Source: Temnothorax longispinosus
Lineage: Eukaryota > Arthropoda > Insecta > Hymenoptera > Formicidae
DNA: 64,000 bases
Assembly: GCF_030848805.1 (NCBI RefSeq)
Contig: NC_092366.1
Span: forward strand, 1,798,001-1,862,000
Direction: 5' to 3'
The position numbers were made by a program, and so were the translations under genes. Below, piece after piece: positions 37,739 through 50,918 of the stretch (position 1 is the first letter of the stretch; every line of letters begins with the position of its first letter). The notes beneath the pieces are model-generated. The model was not told where the DNA came from and searched no databases. It saw only the letters and a list, made by a program, of their open reading frames with translations.

Positions 37739-37760
37739 CTGCTGCCTGCCTGTCTGCCTA
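37702..37760. repeat. (TTGC)n tetranucleotide repeat grading into (CTGC)n
   Basis: About eight TTGC units (37,707-37,738) followed by CTGCTGCCTGCCTGTCTGCC. It lies 200 bases from the ACGC cluster. Confidence 0.93.
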
Positions 37761-40700
37761 CCGACTCGTAATGTCGCTGTCAAGAAAGCGGCAAGCCTCA
37801 CTCCGTGCCTCGTAAAATCGGACGCGTACAGCGCGTACACACCCGCAACGCGATGCCCGGTGGAGACGCGTGCGAAAACGCGATCGTCCTTTACTCCGGA
37901 TCGGAACGACGTGATGAAATCTCCAAGAATACAATCTCTCGTCCTCGAAGCGCGTGTCGCATTTACGCGATCGCGTAACAGCGTCGGTTGCCGTGTCAAT
38001 GTTTGATTTCTCGTATACGAACGCTCGCTTTGTACCAGCTTGCGTCGTTTAACGAGCAATTAGCACCGCGTTCTTCCAGCGCGCGCGCGCGGTATTCGCG
38101 AGATTTTGGTTTATCCGCGCGCGATTACATCGACGCGCGGAGATTAATTGCCTCGGCCATCGTTTGTTTTAGACACGCGCGGCGCGGCACACCGGCGTCA
38201 AATCCCGCCGGGGGATTTATCAAAGTTAAGCCTTTCCGCTCCGCTCTCGCCGCGCCGGGCCGCAGGTAATGTCCTTGTCAAGAAAACCGGCGAGTCGGTC
38301 TCTCGGTGCGGTTCGCAACAAAATAAAAATGCGGACGCGCATATATGCGCTCGAGGACGATGCTCGCGCACACGCTGTGAATGCAGAGATGTAAAACGTA
38401 ACGTAGCGTTGACTACCGATAATGTTATAATAAATGACAGGATTGCCATTTTTATAAAATAACTTGGCGATAATGTAACATTTTTTAATACTACATTAAT
38501 CGTTATCACGGCAAGGAAGAATTAAAGAGGACTTGATAAAACGTTCGGTAATACAGCCTATTCGAATTCTCCAGACTGCACTTAAACGCAATTCCCCTGT
38601 TTTCTAACGTGCCTTGTACTCCTTGCGGAAGGATGCATGATTATAATATACCCTAAAGTGCTTCGCGAGTCAAAAGAAATTTACAGAAGACGCGCCACGC
38701 AAGTTCCGCGAAGGCCTTTAACCGACAAATTATAATCGCCCGGCAACTATGTTGTGCCGGAATAGCCCGACGTCATGTCTCGACTTCATTCCGCGGCCGT
38801 CCCCGCGCTCGTAATTACCCGCGCGCGCGTTTCTCGCGGCAGCCTTCCATCGGCATTGCGCGAGAGCGCAACGTTTCCTCCCGCGTCTGCGATTAACTGC
38901 GCCGCATATATATATATATGATATACACGCAGTTACCTTGTCGTTGCATACGAAAGACAGAGAGAAAGAGAGACGTATCAGCAACAGCAGCAGCACCGAA
39001 GCGGTATGTCGCCTCGAACATCTGTCTTCGCTCGTCACCGGGGCGAATACTAATGCGCGCCATCGCACTCGCTCGTTATACCTATAGCGATGGACGCTCG
39101 GCGCGTGTTTTCACAGCGGTGACATTTCGCCCGTAAATTACGGTCGCGAGCGTGCGCGAGCAGCGAGAGATAACGAAAACACCGGATAAAATTTACACGA
39201 CGTTTTACGGAGCCGGGCGGAACGGTGCGGACCGGTGTCAGGCGAAATCGAATGAGACACCTCGTTGCGCCGAGAGGTCAGCTCCTCTTCGCTGGAGCGC
39301 GGGACCTCCTGCGGACAGCGCCCGGGACAAGCGCTCGTCGTAAAAGTCATTTTACACGCGCGCGCACGAGGGACAGGTGACCCGCGTTCTGGTATCCACG
39401 TCGGTCACGTCGAGAATGAGCCGGAGACGAAAATAAAAAAGACGTGCGCGCGTATATAACAGCGGTCCTGGGGACCCGACCCGCATGCGAAACGCGATGT
39501 CGTCGAGGCGAACGGACGTCTCGCGGCCTCGACGGGCCTCGGCAGCAGATCCTTTCTCATCCTTCCTTCAAGCGACAGACTCTTCGAATTCTCCCGGACT
39601 CGGAGCCGGAGGATCGACGGTAAACACCGGCAAACAGCGGCGACACCAAAACGCGCTCGCTGGTCTCGATCCGGATGACACAACCCGGATACTAAGATCT
39701 CACTAATGTAAGCGATATTTTTATGACACCTGATGGGTGTTTTCAAGATCATGGTGTTTTATACCTCGCACGATGCAACGCATCTTCCATGTCTGAAGAC
39801 AATAGTTCTGGATGATCTTCGGCAGAAGCGTATATAAACACGGAAATATTAAAGGATTTTACGTAATATGTAACTTTAAAAAATTGAAAGAAAAATTGTA
39901 GATCTATAGAACGTTATTAGAAGCATTGTATTTATTGTTCCGTACATCTTATCTTGTATTCACGGTTTTCCTATTAAAAGACTTTCATAATATCAGGATT
40001 TGACAAAATCTTTAATTCATTCTTTTAAAGAACGGCCAACGTGGCGGGGCTGTCCATCAACAAACGCCTTGCTTTTAAAAATTCAGTTTTGCCCAGTTTG
40101 ACTCGCTTCCTTGCGTTTATTACTTTTTTTTCGTCGCGAAAACAACAGTCCCGAAGCAGGTGTGTGACAGTCTAGACTGTTCCGTGTTGCCGCCCCTCAG
40201 AGACAATCACGAGGGTAGAATCTCCTTGTAGCCCTCTGGTCTCCTTTTAAATGTTCCGCTTCATCTCTGCCCCTCTAAATCTGGCCAGAGGACAGTTCCT
40301 GCGAATCTGGAATATCGTACAGGGAGAATCCTATTCGCACCACAACACCGTGCCGTATCTCCTAAGCCGCAGCAGAGGCCGATGGTGAGGAGGGAGAAAG
40401 GGGGGGGGGGAGCAGAACGAGCCACGGGCAATAATCTCGATGGCTCGCCAATTACGTTCGTCTCGTGGCCATCTGCTCCTCCGGGCCAGGAGACCCGATG
40501 ACCGCTCATCCTTCAACAACCTTCCTCCTCGAGTTCCGCCCCGCGGACCCCTTCTTCCCCCCCTCGCGCGTCTCTCAAACTCCAATCCCGATCTCCACCT
40601 CCGCGCCGATTCACTGTTCGGGGCTTTCTTCCCTCTCGTATAGGGCCCACGAAAGGTGGCGACGCAAATTGCGGAATCGATACTGTGCGCTCGCGCGCGG

Positions 40701-43085
40701 TTTGTCGCGCGGTAATCACACGATGTTGTATGATGGTCCGGGCCCTGAGTGCGGTTCGAGGGGTCCGGGATGTTGTGACCGCGTCCCGAGATGCCGCCGC
40801 CGCCGCCGGTTGGACAGAGAGAGAGAGAGAGAGGAGAGAGCACGTATATAATTACGCCGAAATCGTAGTTAGGCGCGCACCTATAGGCACACCACGTCGG
40901 GGCCCCGAAAATTGATCACGTACTGCGTCGGGGTCCCGGTTCCCCGTTCCTCGCCCTCCCTCCCGTCCTCCGCTACCGCCCGTTCTTCTCTGTCATTATC
41001 GGGAATAAAAGTCACCGCTGTTCCATCGTGCGCCGGAGGAATCCGTTGCGGGGACAATCTCCTGCGTGTTCAAGGGTTATGACGGCTACACGGGTCCTTC
41101 ATCCGCCTCCCCGATACGAGGGTCCATATTTATGGGGGCTCGTGAATGATCAAAAGGCTGCTTCAACGATATCGTGGATTTTAAAGCAGCGATCAAATTG
41201 CAACTGAAAATATATATGTCGTCGCGGTCGGAAAGTTAAGGAAACCTTTAAATGCTTCCACGAAGCGACGCCAGCTCGATTCTCACGTTTTGGAGGTGCT
41301 TCCATAACAACGGTGTGTTCCACCAGTCACCTCCTGGCGTTTAAATCGAGGCCAAAAATCACGAGCTGGAGTTAATAACGGTACGGGAGGAAATGAGAAG
41401 AATATGATACGGCGCCCTGGACTCGTTTAAGAAATGGGAAACCTATTAGCATAGAGGAACGACGTCGTAGAAGGCGGGAGGGACAGCGGGAGATCGAGGC
41501 GTCCATTGTGTACCGTCGGGACGGGGGGCGCCCCGCTTTCGGCCGGCCGTGTCCGCCGGAATTCGTCGAGCGTGTCCATTGCTGGCGCGGTGTCTCAACG
41601 AGAGAGTTGGACGCGCGTCGTGAAAGCGAGTAGAGAGGTCGTCTGTCCGATTCTTCGGCGCGCCGTCATCCTTGCCCGGGCGTCATTTTCACACGCCGCC
41701 GCGCCAGGATCGGCGTCGGCGCCCGCTCCACCGCGACTCTCGCTTGCACAACACCGAGCGTGTACGCGGTCACCCGCGAAGCGGCGGACTCTTCCTTCGT
41801 GCTGGTTACGAATATCGTCTCTTTATTGGCGAAATTGTCTTTCGGGAACGGAGAGGAGAGGGGAGACACGGCGGCACCGAAATTACCGAAGAGTTTGACG
41901 CAACGGTGCCGTTCTTAATTAAAAATCGGGAACGGTATATTTCCTCCGTTTCGAGACATTTAATCTTACTTCGCGAAGGCTCTTTCCTTCCGTTCATTAC
42001 GTCAACGCATTCGCATTACCGTTCCCGTTACGCTCTTCCGTGTGGTCAGACTCGGAAAACTCGAGTGCCCGCTCTCCGTCCTTTACGCGCGAACGTCACA
42101 TCCGGGCGTCAGAGACGCGCGCGAATCACCGCACGCACGCAACCGCACCGTACCGCGACCGATTTATCACATAATGGAACGCGAAGCATACTCGTTAAAA
42201 TTTTTTACATGGTTATCAGCGTTCCTTGAATTATACTTTTATGGGTTTCGCGTACCGTAAAAGGAGGAAATCCAACATATGGTGAAGGACATATTTATCT
42301 CTTTGAAAAACACAGATTAATATATACTGTGAGTTTAGATATTTTCCGCTTATTTAACGCTAAGTTAATAGTTGTTGCGACCATTATTAAAAATGCGCTT
42401 TTTTATTTATTTAATATAAAATCCCCAAATAAATACTTCTTAAAGTTCCATACTTTTAAACAATACTGAAAAAAATTAAATTGCACTATAAATATGAATA
42501 CAATTAAAATGCTACGAGGAAGATGCCAGTATAGAGGCAGCATCCGAACTTACTGTGTGTATCTCAATATAATACGAGAGGCATTCATAATATTCCATAA
42601 TGTAATATCGCGGTACTTTCCAATGATAATTATACACCAATTATTGATCGTCATTACTTCTGGAAGAGTTCGAAGTATTCATTAAATAAGCAATCATCAT
42701 TTTTAACGACTTTATAAATTACTATCAGGCTCGCCGTTCGGGAGATATTACGGCCATATTTATCCGCGCGCGACATTCACCCTGATCGATATCCACACGA
42801 AGATGGGTGTGTCGGTTTAGAGTTGGTTAAGAGGAGACGCGCGCGGTGCATAGGTCCGGGATGGAAGAGATATCCGTATATATTCTCGCCCCCCCCTCCC
42901 GCCACCCCGTGCGTATCGCTTCGTCGTTCCAGTGCGCGGAGCCAGGTCACCCGTCGGCTGCGTCCACGCTCGGGTAAGGAAACAGTCCAAATGGAAAGAA
43001 TAATTAGGCGGATCTCTCGGGCGACGGGCGAGAGGGTCCTCCTTTCCTTCCTCACGCGTATACAAATGCGCTGCATCGCGTGTGG

Positions 43086-43110
43086 TTGTGAATCGCTCGC
43101 TCGCTCGCTC
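43086..43110. repeat. (CGCT)n tetranucleotide repeat
   Basis: Five to six CGCT/TCGC units. A short 9-bp hairpin of similar composition (TCGCGCTCG / CGAGCGCGA) occurs at 44037-44060. Confidence 0.85.
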
Positions 43111-46100
43111 GCCTGCACACATGCACATTCGCGGAGATTCGTTATCTCGCGCCGCGGTCGCGACGCGTGCTCGTATGCGTGACTAGTAACGCGGGATAGA
43201 GGCCCGGTGCATCGCCGTACGGCGGCATGGCCGCGGCGAGCACGTCGTAATTATTTAATGACGCGTTAATCTCGCGGTCTCTCGTCTTATTGGCACGTCC
43301 GGATATACGCGGTGAGATCGGCCGCGTGGAACGGGGACGGATCGGACAAAAGGGGAGGACGGAGGAGTAGGCAGACACGGAGAGGACCCGAAGGGATCCC
43401 GCGCGCTATCGATGCATTGCCCGGGTATTAGTTTAGCTTTCATTAACGTGCCGTTTTATTTGACTGTAATCCGCGCGATCGCCGACTCGATACCTTCGTA
43501 ATTGAGGCGTGAGTTAATAACGACTTCTATATCCGGAGAATCGGCGCGCATCGCTAAGCGCGTCAATGAGAGAATGTGTCTTGGACTGTAAACGCGAAAG
43601 GAGCGAAGAGCTGGTCGTCGATATGACACTGATTCTGTCATATAGTTAATTAATTTGCAGATAGTGCCCCGTATAACGCACTCGAGGATCTCTTGATGAT
43701 GTTTCGATCTCCAGAGTCAACTTCGTAGCATTTTTCATGAAGCGAAACATTTCTTTATTATTTTATAATTATTATATATAATATTAAATATACTTTTTAA
43801 AATACTTTTGACGTAAAACAATTAATTTCGAGCTTCGAAAGACGAAGGAAGGATTTAGATGCAGCGCAACCTATTATCAGCTCTAGACCTTTAATTTAGC
43901 TCTTCTGCAGTATCGCGAACGGCTGCTCCAGGTTGTTTTAACGTCAAGTTGCAGATGTTGCCGGTTAGAGGCGTAAGCAAATCGAAGGTATCGTATCGCT
44001 GGCATGAGCTCATACGGATTACCGTACTCGTCTCGCTCGCGCTCGTATATGCGAGCGCGATACGAGCGAGGTCGCGGGGACTAATCGAGATTCGAATCGC
44101 GAAATTAGTTCGTCGATCCATGCGAGGAGGAGCAGAGGAAAGAGAAGTAGGAGGAGGAGGAGAAGAAGGAGGTGATTTCATCCCCGCGTTCGCGTGTGGT
44201 CACCCGGCTTATTAAGCGGGCCCATTCCTTATTGCAGCGAGGGGAAACGTCCCGGCCCCCTCGCGATATTGCGGCTCTCTCGCGAGCTTAACATTATAAA
44301 TTTATCAGTGAGAACGCGCGGGGCGACCAAAAGAAACGCGTTGATCGAAAGATGGAGGTAGGAGCTCACCTCTGACCCGCCGAAGTATTTCGATATACGC
44401 TCTCGTGCCGCGGAGATATTTATTGGAGATAATTATAAGAGCGGTCGTAAAGTCTCGGACGGGCCCGTTTCTTAGCTGATATCTTACACTGCCCGTGGAG
44501 CGGGGGGGGGCCTTACACGTACCTTTATACAAGGTGTCCCTCTCGAGTATTCGCTTACGAAGCATTCGTATAGACAAGAAGAATTGTCCTTCCTCTCGTG
44601 TTTTACAATTTCAGTTCTTTACTCAGTAATTATAAATAGTTGAAACGTCAATAGTGGAAATAAGAAACAAGAGATCGATCCGTTCGAATCCGTTAAGTTC
44701 ACAAATCATTCAAAAGAGCTATAATAATGCTTCTCCTTCTCGCGAATCTTAAAATTAGCAACGGTAGGTTGTTTATTTCTATCCCTGTAAATATATCTCG
44801 CATATTCTGCCAATAATTTGGATGTACCGACATATCAAAATTCGGACGATTTATTTCACGTGTTAAAACTCTTTTATGCAATTAGCATTTCGGTATGATG
44901 AGTTGGTCGAAATAGCGAACTAAATTCGATCTGCTCGATACTATGCCATTCTTTGACGGTGTTAATTTTACCAATCGTTTTAATAATTCTGTGAATATTA
45001 CATAAGTCTTGCCGAGTATATTTCGTCCCGCGGCTATTTTTCGGGCACCCCATAGATACGAGTCAACGAAGCCGAGGTGGTTGAAGATAGCACCCGGATA
45101 GCGAGCCGCCATGCAACCCGCGGAATGAAAATCGATCAGAGAAGCCGGTACGAGGATCGAGAGATGATGCATCGATATCAAAAGTTGTAGAGTGGTTTCG
45201 CGCGCTCCGCTCTCGTTCTCTCTCTTTCTCACTCTCCCCTCATTTCTCTCTCTCTCCTATCTGTCCCTTTATTTCTCTCTTCCTTTTTCCACGGTGCTCT
45301 CCCTCTCGCGATCGAATCGCTGTTTGTCGGGGAATATGTCCGTGGCAATTTGGATTTGAATTATTCGCAATTTTCTTTATCTCATTTCCAGTTATATCTC
45401 GCACGTCCGGGTCTCGTCGGATCGCGAGCCGATGATGATGTGTCGGATCGAGTTTCCATCTCCGGACTCTTTCCAGAGAGATCGCGGATATCTGCCGCTT
45501 TTAAATAGACCGCTCCGCACGGGCACGAGCGAGAGCTTCGGCGCGAGCCGTCGATTTGACGGATTGATATTTCGGCTCGCGGCCGTCGCCGCATCCGGAA
45601 CTCGCTACACCTCGAGAATCGTGTCTTTATCCTCGAACTTATTGTTAGTACGGGCAACGAAAGCGACTCTTAAAATTCGGACATCAAATAATATTTAAAT
45701 ATTAAACACAACACTAAAAGGTATGAAAAGTTGCAAATTGTATATCATTAAGAATTGATAGAGTTTAATGCTGTATGCCCAATGCAAATCATGTGTTAGA
45801 AAATGATTGCATCAATTGCAATAATGAGTTTTTTTTAGTATAATTACGGAGACATGTAATTTACACGTCGGAATCTTCCGAGTTTCAACAGTGAAACCAA
45901 GATTTATAAAACTGATTCCCGTTTCTCATCATTTTGTAAGACATCGCCAAGTTTAGGATTGAGAAAAAGAGTTCGGAAAAACATGTCGGGAAAATTATAA
46001 GTCGTATCGAGCGCCCCTATCGAGGCCATTAATTAAATTCGAAAGCGCATCGTTCTTTTTCGGTTCGCTTCTTCGTGCTCGGAGAAGATGCTCCAAAGCG

Positions 46101-47300
46101 TATACTAATTTCAGGGATTGGTAACGGAACTGCCATGTATTAAGAGAGACCGGTTTCACATTGTTGCCGTTCCAGAAAATCAATGTAGAGAGGTGGAGAA
46201 ATTGCCAGCAAACAATTTTTCCGTCTTCACGCTACGCAGTGATTTCTGATGTGCATCAACGACATACGGCGGGAAATAATTTTACGGTTCTGCGTCTAAC
46301 ACGCCGATGTAATAAGGATCATAACTTTTACGAACACGATAATTGACTTCTTAAGTCTCGAAAGAGTTTACTAACGTGTTAATACGTAAAAGCGGGAACG
46401 AGACGTTTCGTGATCAAGGATATTTAACTAGGGATACTTATTTCTCGGCTACTTGTTATTATTGCACTAGTCTACGTTCTTGTTATCGCGTTGACGACAC
46501 GTAAAACTCTTGTACCCTTTTTCCAGTTTCTGCAGGTACTTCCTAAATTTAAATTATACCGCAGTATGATGTAATAAAATAGTACAAAGCTCCATATCTT
46601 CCTATAATTTGATAAAAATTGATATTTATCGAGTTTTTCCGTCTATTTGTTCTATACAATCATAATTAAGCCAAACTTTCTTTCCATATATCCTATATAG
46701 AAAATGTTAATGTTTTCCAATATTGACCGGAGCGATTTAACAGCGATTGACTCAATTTTTATTTCTCCGTTCATATTACAAGTAGCACCGTAAGCTAGAC
46801 AAGAGGAGCGAAATAAAAAGATCGTTTAACGTAGATCGTCAGTGCAAACCGGCCGCAGTATTCGTTTGACAGCGCACACATATGCGTTCCTCGCGGCGAA
46901 AGGAAGGATTAAAGGCAATCCGACCGCTAAGAAAAGATCGGCTCTGGAACGAGGATAATGTTCGCGGATTCTCAGCGTGCGATCCCAGGCCCCCAAGACT
47001 CGATCGGGATACTCGCGGCGCATACCGAGGGGCCGATGTGACGACGCGGCACATCGCGATCGCAGACAGTTAATTACTGTTCCCGGTAAAGTCGGTGCGA
47101 CGCGGTGCGGCATGGCGGAGAGAGACGCGGGGGAAAGAGAGAGAAAAGGAGAGAAAGAGAAAAGAGAGACTTTACACCACACGGCTGTAATATTACGGTC
47201 GCGTGCTCCCGGAGATTACTGTTACTGTTGCTGCGCGTACGTACGCGTATATATATGTATCGCGACCCTTACGTGTGAAATCCAACGCTACACACGCGGT
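43111..47300. other. Non-coding spacer
   Basis: AT-rich at 43,740-43,830, 44,570-45,000, 45,690-45,960 and 46,380-46,790. A GGA/GAA-rich tract lies at 44,122-44,172, and a near-continuous pyrimidine tract of about 100 bases at 45,208-45,310. The 116-codon minus-strand frame 45232-44882 looks more protein-like than its neighbours, being low in repeats, but matches nothing I know. Confidence 0.5.
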
Positions 47301-47565
47301 ACACCGCGCGCTCTATCTGAACGCTCCATAATCCGTCCGAACTTCCGGGAGCGCCGAGAATTGTCAACAGTATCGTCTTTTTCTCGCGTCCGCGATAAGA
47401 CCGGCGGGGACAATAATCCGCGAATTATGCGGCACACCGCGCTCTATCTGAAACGTTTATGCTCCGTTCGAACTTCCGGGAGCGAGCGCCGAGACTTGTC
47501 AACGGGTATCGTCTTTTTCTCGCGTCCGCGATAAGACCGGCGGGATAATAATCCGCGAGTTATGC
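47301..47565. repeat. Tandem segmental duplication, about 133-bp unit, two copies
   Basis: Copy 1 begins ACACCGCGCGCTCTATCTGA at 47301; copy 2 begins ACACCGCGCTCTATCTGA at 47434 and ends at about 47565. Shared blocks include CGAACTTCCGGGAGCG, and GTATCGTCTTTTTCTCGCGT followed by CCGCGATAAGACCGGCGGG, a perfect run of nearly 40 bases. Differences are mostly small indels, so this duplication is younger than the one at 36.3 kb. Confidence 0.93.
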
Positions 47566-48264
47566 CACCTGCGGCCTGCCGCGTTCTGCCGCGTCACGCC
47601 GCGCGGTATCGTCTCGCGGCATCCGCCGCCGGTGGGAATATGCATAACCCTGGCGTTCGCTCCGAAGTGCCGGAGCACTTCCGGTCGCGAGATCGCTCGG
47701 GCTTGGCCTCTGCTTCGTCGTTGTCGGTCTCGATTTTACACGGGACGGAAGAGAGTGCCGCCGTGCGTGTTTACGACGCGGGATCGTGAATGCATTTCGC
47801 CAGCTCGCCGTATCTCGCGGATTTCATTTGTTAGTCTATCGAGGGGGTGGCCCGCCATGTGAGTAACGGCGTAGTAACGATGCGTTCGACGGCGCACGGA
47901 CCGCCGTGGGTGTACGTGTGCGTTTACCGTGTGCGGTAGGAAGTATGCCAACTTTATGCAGTGCCGTGCGTCGTCCGGATAATAAACGTCTAATGAGAAA
48001 TATGAACGTCACGATGGAATCTAAAGCGTCGACCGACAGATTGAAATAGGTCTCCCCTTTCGGTTAAGGATTACAACAGGTTCGTCTCGTCTTTATCAAG
48101 ATTTTTATCGAGCTCCATATACCCTGAGAAAGAGCGACAACGACGAATCCTTCCGCTGCCATTAATCGGGTGGGTAGAAGGGGGGATCCCTATCATAATG
48201 GACGAGAAAAAATGAACTACATTTATGTACGAATACAAGATCGCGAACGGAGTTAAACGCGTAT

Positions 48265-48284
48265 ATACGTATGTACATACGTAT
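48265..48284. repeat. Perfect 20-bp palindrome
   Basis: ATACGTATGTACATACGTAT equals its own reverse complement. A related 9-bp-stem hairpin, GCGTATGTA/TACATACGC, lies at 59406-59430. Confidence 0.92.
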
Positions 48285-49188
48285 CGTCTCGGTAGGTATT
48301 GTATCATGGAACCAAGAAGACAATATACAGATAGTCAGGGAAATACCGTATATTGTGTTGGGTTGCTCATTACGTATGTGAACGTCTGCATAAACAGGAA
48401 GTTGCGGTGGGATTTGTCTACCCCTATATTACAAAGCACAAGCAAATCCTTTCCCTTTTTTATTTATAGACGACAGCAAATGTGTAAATGCGTAATAAAT
48501 ATGACACGTAAGAAAACTACGACAGTCGCATAAACTCTTTTAACTTTGTTTACTTGAGAACCTCCCAGCAGGTATAACGGGAGAGATAATAAGCCGCGTT
48601 TATGCTTCCATACAAATGTGAGGTTATTAACGAGCTCATAAAGAGCTCGGGAGATATCGCTGACGGCAAGAGACGATCGTATCGACAGGATACTCAGGTC
48701 CCGAATTTGCCGAGTCCGATGCGAATGAGAGAAACGATTCGACCGGGCTCAGAAATGATACTTGGAAAGATAATTTCAAGAGGAGATTGTGACCCGGCAA
48801 TTAAACGAATCGCGAGCAGCGCGCGGCTAATTACTTCCGTGGACTCTGGCCGGGTTCTCGGACCAGGTCAACACGCAAGGGGCTCAGGACCCCGCCGTGT
48901 CATTTCGCCGATCGGCGGAGGTCGATCCGCCGAAGTGGCCGAATGTCGCGATACCGAAGTCCGGTCGATGACGCGCGCGCGGCACGCCAGCACGAAATAT
49001 GCAATAATGAATTAATTAGGGGAAAAGAGACCGACGTCAAGACCGCCGTCACGGCAATTAATCGAGAGAAAGGTATCCTGGCGTGAGTTGCGCCAGAACC
49101 GAGCAGATATTTCGGCAAGCTCCGTTCGCTTGCAACGAACCGCGACCGACTGCTTGTCGCGCGACGTGATATTCTCGTTGAGAAAATG

Positions 49189-49211
49189 AAGAAGAAGAAG
49201 AAGAAGAAGAA
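49189..49211. repeat. (GAA)n trinucleotide repeat
   Basis: Seven GAA/AAG units. Confidence 0.9.
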
Positions 49212-50885
49212 CTTCCTTTATTTTTCGCGATAAACTCTTTTAGAAAAATAATAATAATTGTAATAAAAGTGTAGCACACGGAGTTACATATACATGTAAT
49301 TTTTTATCAATCGCATAAATTTTGTCTTACCTTTATATTTTCAAAGAGCATATATTTTGAGAAATACTGCTATTATCTTAATCGTTTCGTGCGCGTCGTT
49401 TCGCATTTCCAAAATAAAAACCTTGACTCTCAATGAATTGTTTCCGTTACCTTACTCCATCAATGTCAACTTCGATAAAATAACAAGACCTTGTTGAAAA
49501 AAAAAAAGATAATTAACGTTTACATAAGATTATTGCCGGTTTCGCTTCACGACGATCTAATTGTAAGTAAACGTCGCTAAGAAAGTAGGATATCGAAGAG
49601 ACGTTTAGGCCTAAATGTGTAGTTATTTTGAGTCGGCTGACTTGCGCGATTCACGTGTACGCGTGTACGTGCGGTAGTGAGCGTGTAGACATGATACTTA
49701 CACGCGAGAGACGGCCATATCCGCCAAGGATTCGTGATGCGCGACCAACGTTGCGGAGTGACCGCTATATTAATTCGCACATTAGCACTTTACCATGTTA
49801 ACTGCCGTGCAAAATCACTTCCTCCTCGCCATGGGAACACCTGTCGAACGTTTTACGGACTTATCGGCGCGCCTCGTTCGATCTCATGTATGCGGGCGAG
49901 ACGCGATCGCGATCGCGCCTCGTAAATCAATTACAACCACCGCTTCGCGCGCGCGCGCGCGCGTTTCTCAATTTACATTTTAATTTCGCACTTCGGGAGG
50001 ATCGATGGGACGAGTTATTATCCCAGTTGATTTTCGGGGTATACGCACGGAGCTCCCATTAATCTGAACGAACGCGCGAACCTGACGTCAATTAAGCGTA
50101 CATGGTTATTAATTTATTCTCGGTGCTTGCGACGTCACGGGGCGACGTAAGATTATTGAGATCACTTAGCGTGACGCTCTTTATGAAAGCAACAATGTGC
50201 CCACAACAGATTTCTCAATTGTCTACACGTAAGAAAAATGATGACAGCATTTCGAGAATTAAATAATACATTTCTTAAAAATTCTCAATGTTTAAAACTG
50301 CCCGAAAGATTATGGTTATAACCGATTTTATTTCTAATTTTAAAGTCTAAGAATAAAACTTAATGATGATAAAACGTATTCTTACTGACAAGATTGCAAT
50401 TAGAATAACTTTATTTCCATTCTACCAGTGTCTTCTTTCGCAAATCACAATTGTGTCCGACGGAGATATTTCTTCGCACACGTTAAATCTGTTCTCTCTT
50501 TTATCAAGCCTCACTTTTCTAGCTTAAGATTAAAACGCTACAAAACCCACGTTATCCATTCATCGATCTACCTTTCCGTTAGCAATCTCCTCCCTCTTCT
50601 TCCTCGATTTGTCCTAATGAAAGTCCAGTCCTCGGTACAAAGTACCGTGCGAGTTAACGCGACGTCGTACAAACGGCGCGTTAAGCGGCGTAATAACCGG
50701 TGGCTACTGCAAGAAAGAGGGAACGACGAGTGCGCGCGGGGCACGCGAGGCCATGACTGAGGGGCGAGTCTCATAACTTCTGGAAAGCGACCTCCTCAAA
50801 CAACGTGCCGAGGGTCGATAACGGTTATACTCGTATTCAGCGACATGCACGGCGTGCGATCGCCGTGTCGCCTCAATGTGAAAGG

Positions 50886-50918
50886 GGTAGGTAGGTAGGT
50901 AGGTAGGTAGGTAGGTAA
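50886..50918. repeat. (GTAG)n tetranucleotide repeat
   Basis: Eight perfect GTAG units, nearly uninterrupted and therefore likely to be length-polymorphic. Confidence 0.95.

Larger units (their letters stand above)
36566..43080. other. Non-coding spacer rich in microsatellites
   Basis: Contains (AG)n at 36,734-36,755, the tetranucleotide clusters at 37.44 and 37.70 kb, an AT run at 38,906-38,921, and (GA)n at 40,815-40,840. GC-rich blocks are 38,050-38,280, 39,100-39,700, 40,440-40,980 and 41,480-41,800; AT-rich blocks are 39,840-40,020 and 42,280-42,720. Open frames up to 205 codons (37,389-38,006) are read through simple repeats and are not called. Confidence 0.55.

Noticed and set aside
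37389..38006. 205-codon plus-strand frame with His/Thr and Leu/Ala repeats
   Set aside because: The repeats are translations of the ACGC and TTGC microsatellites.
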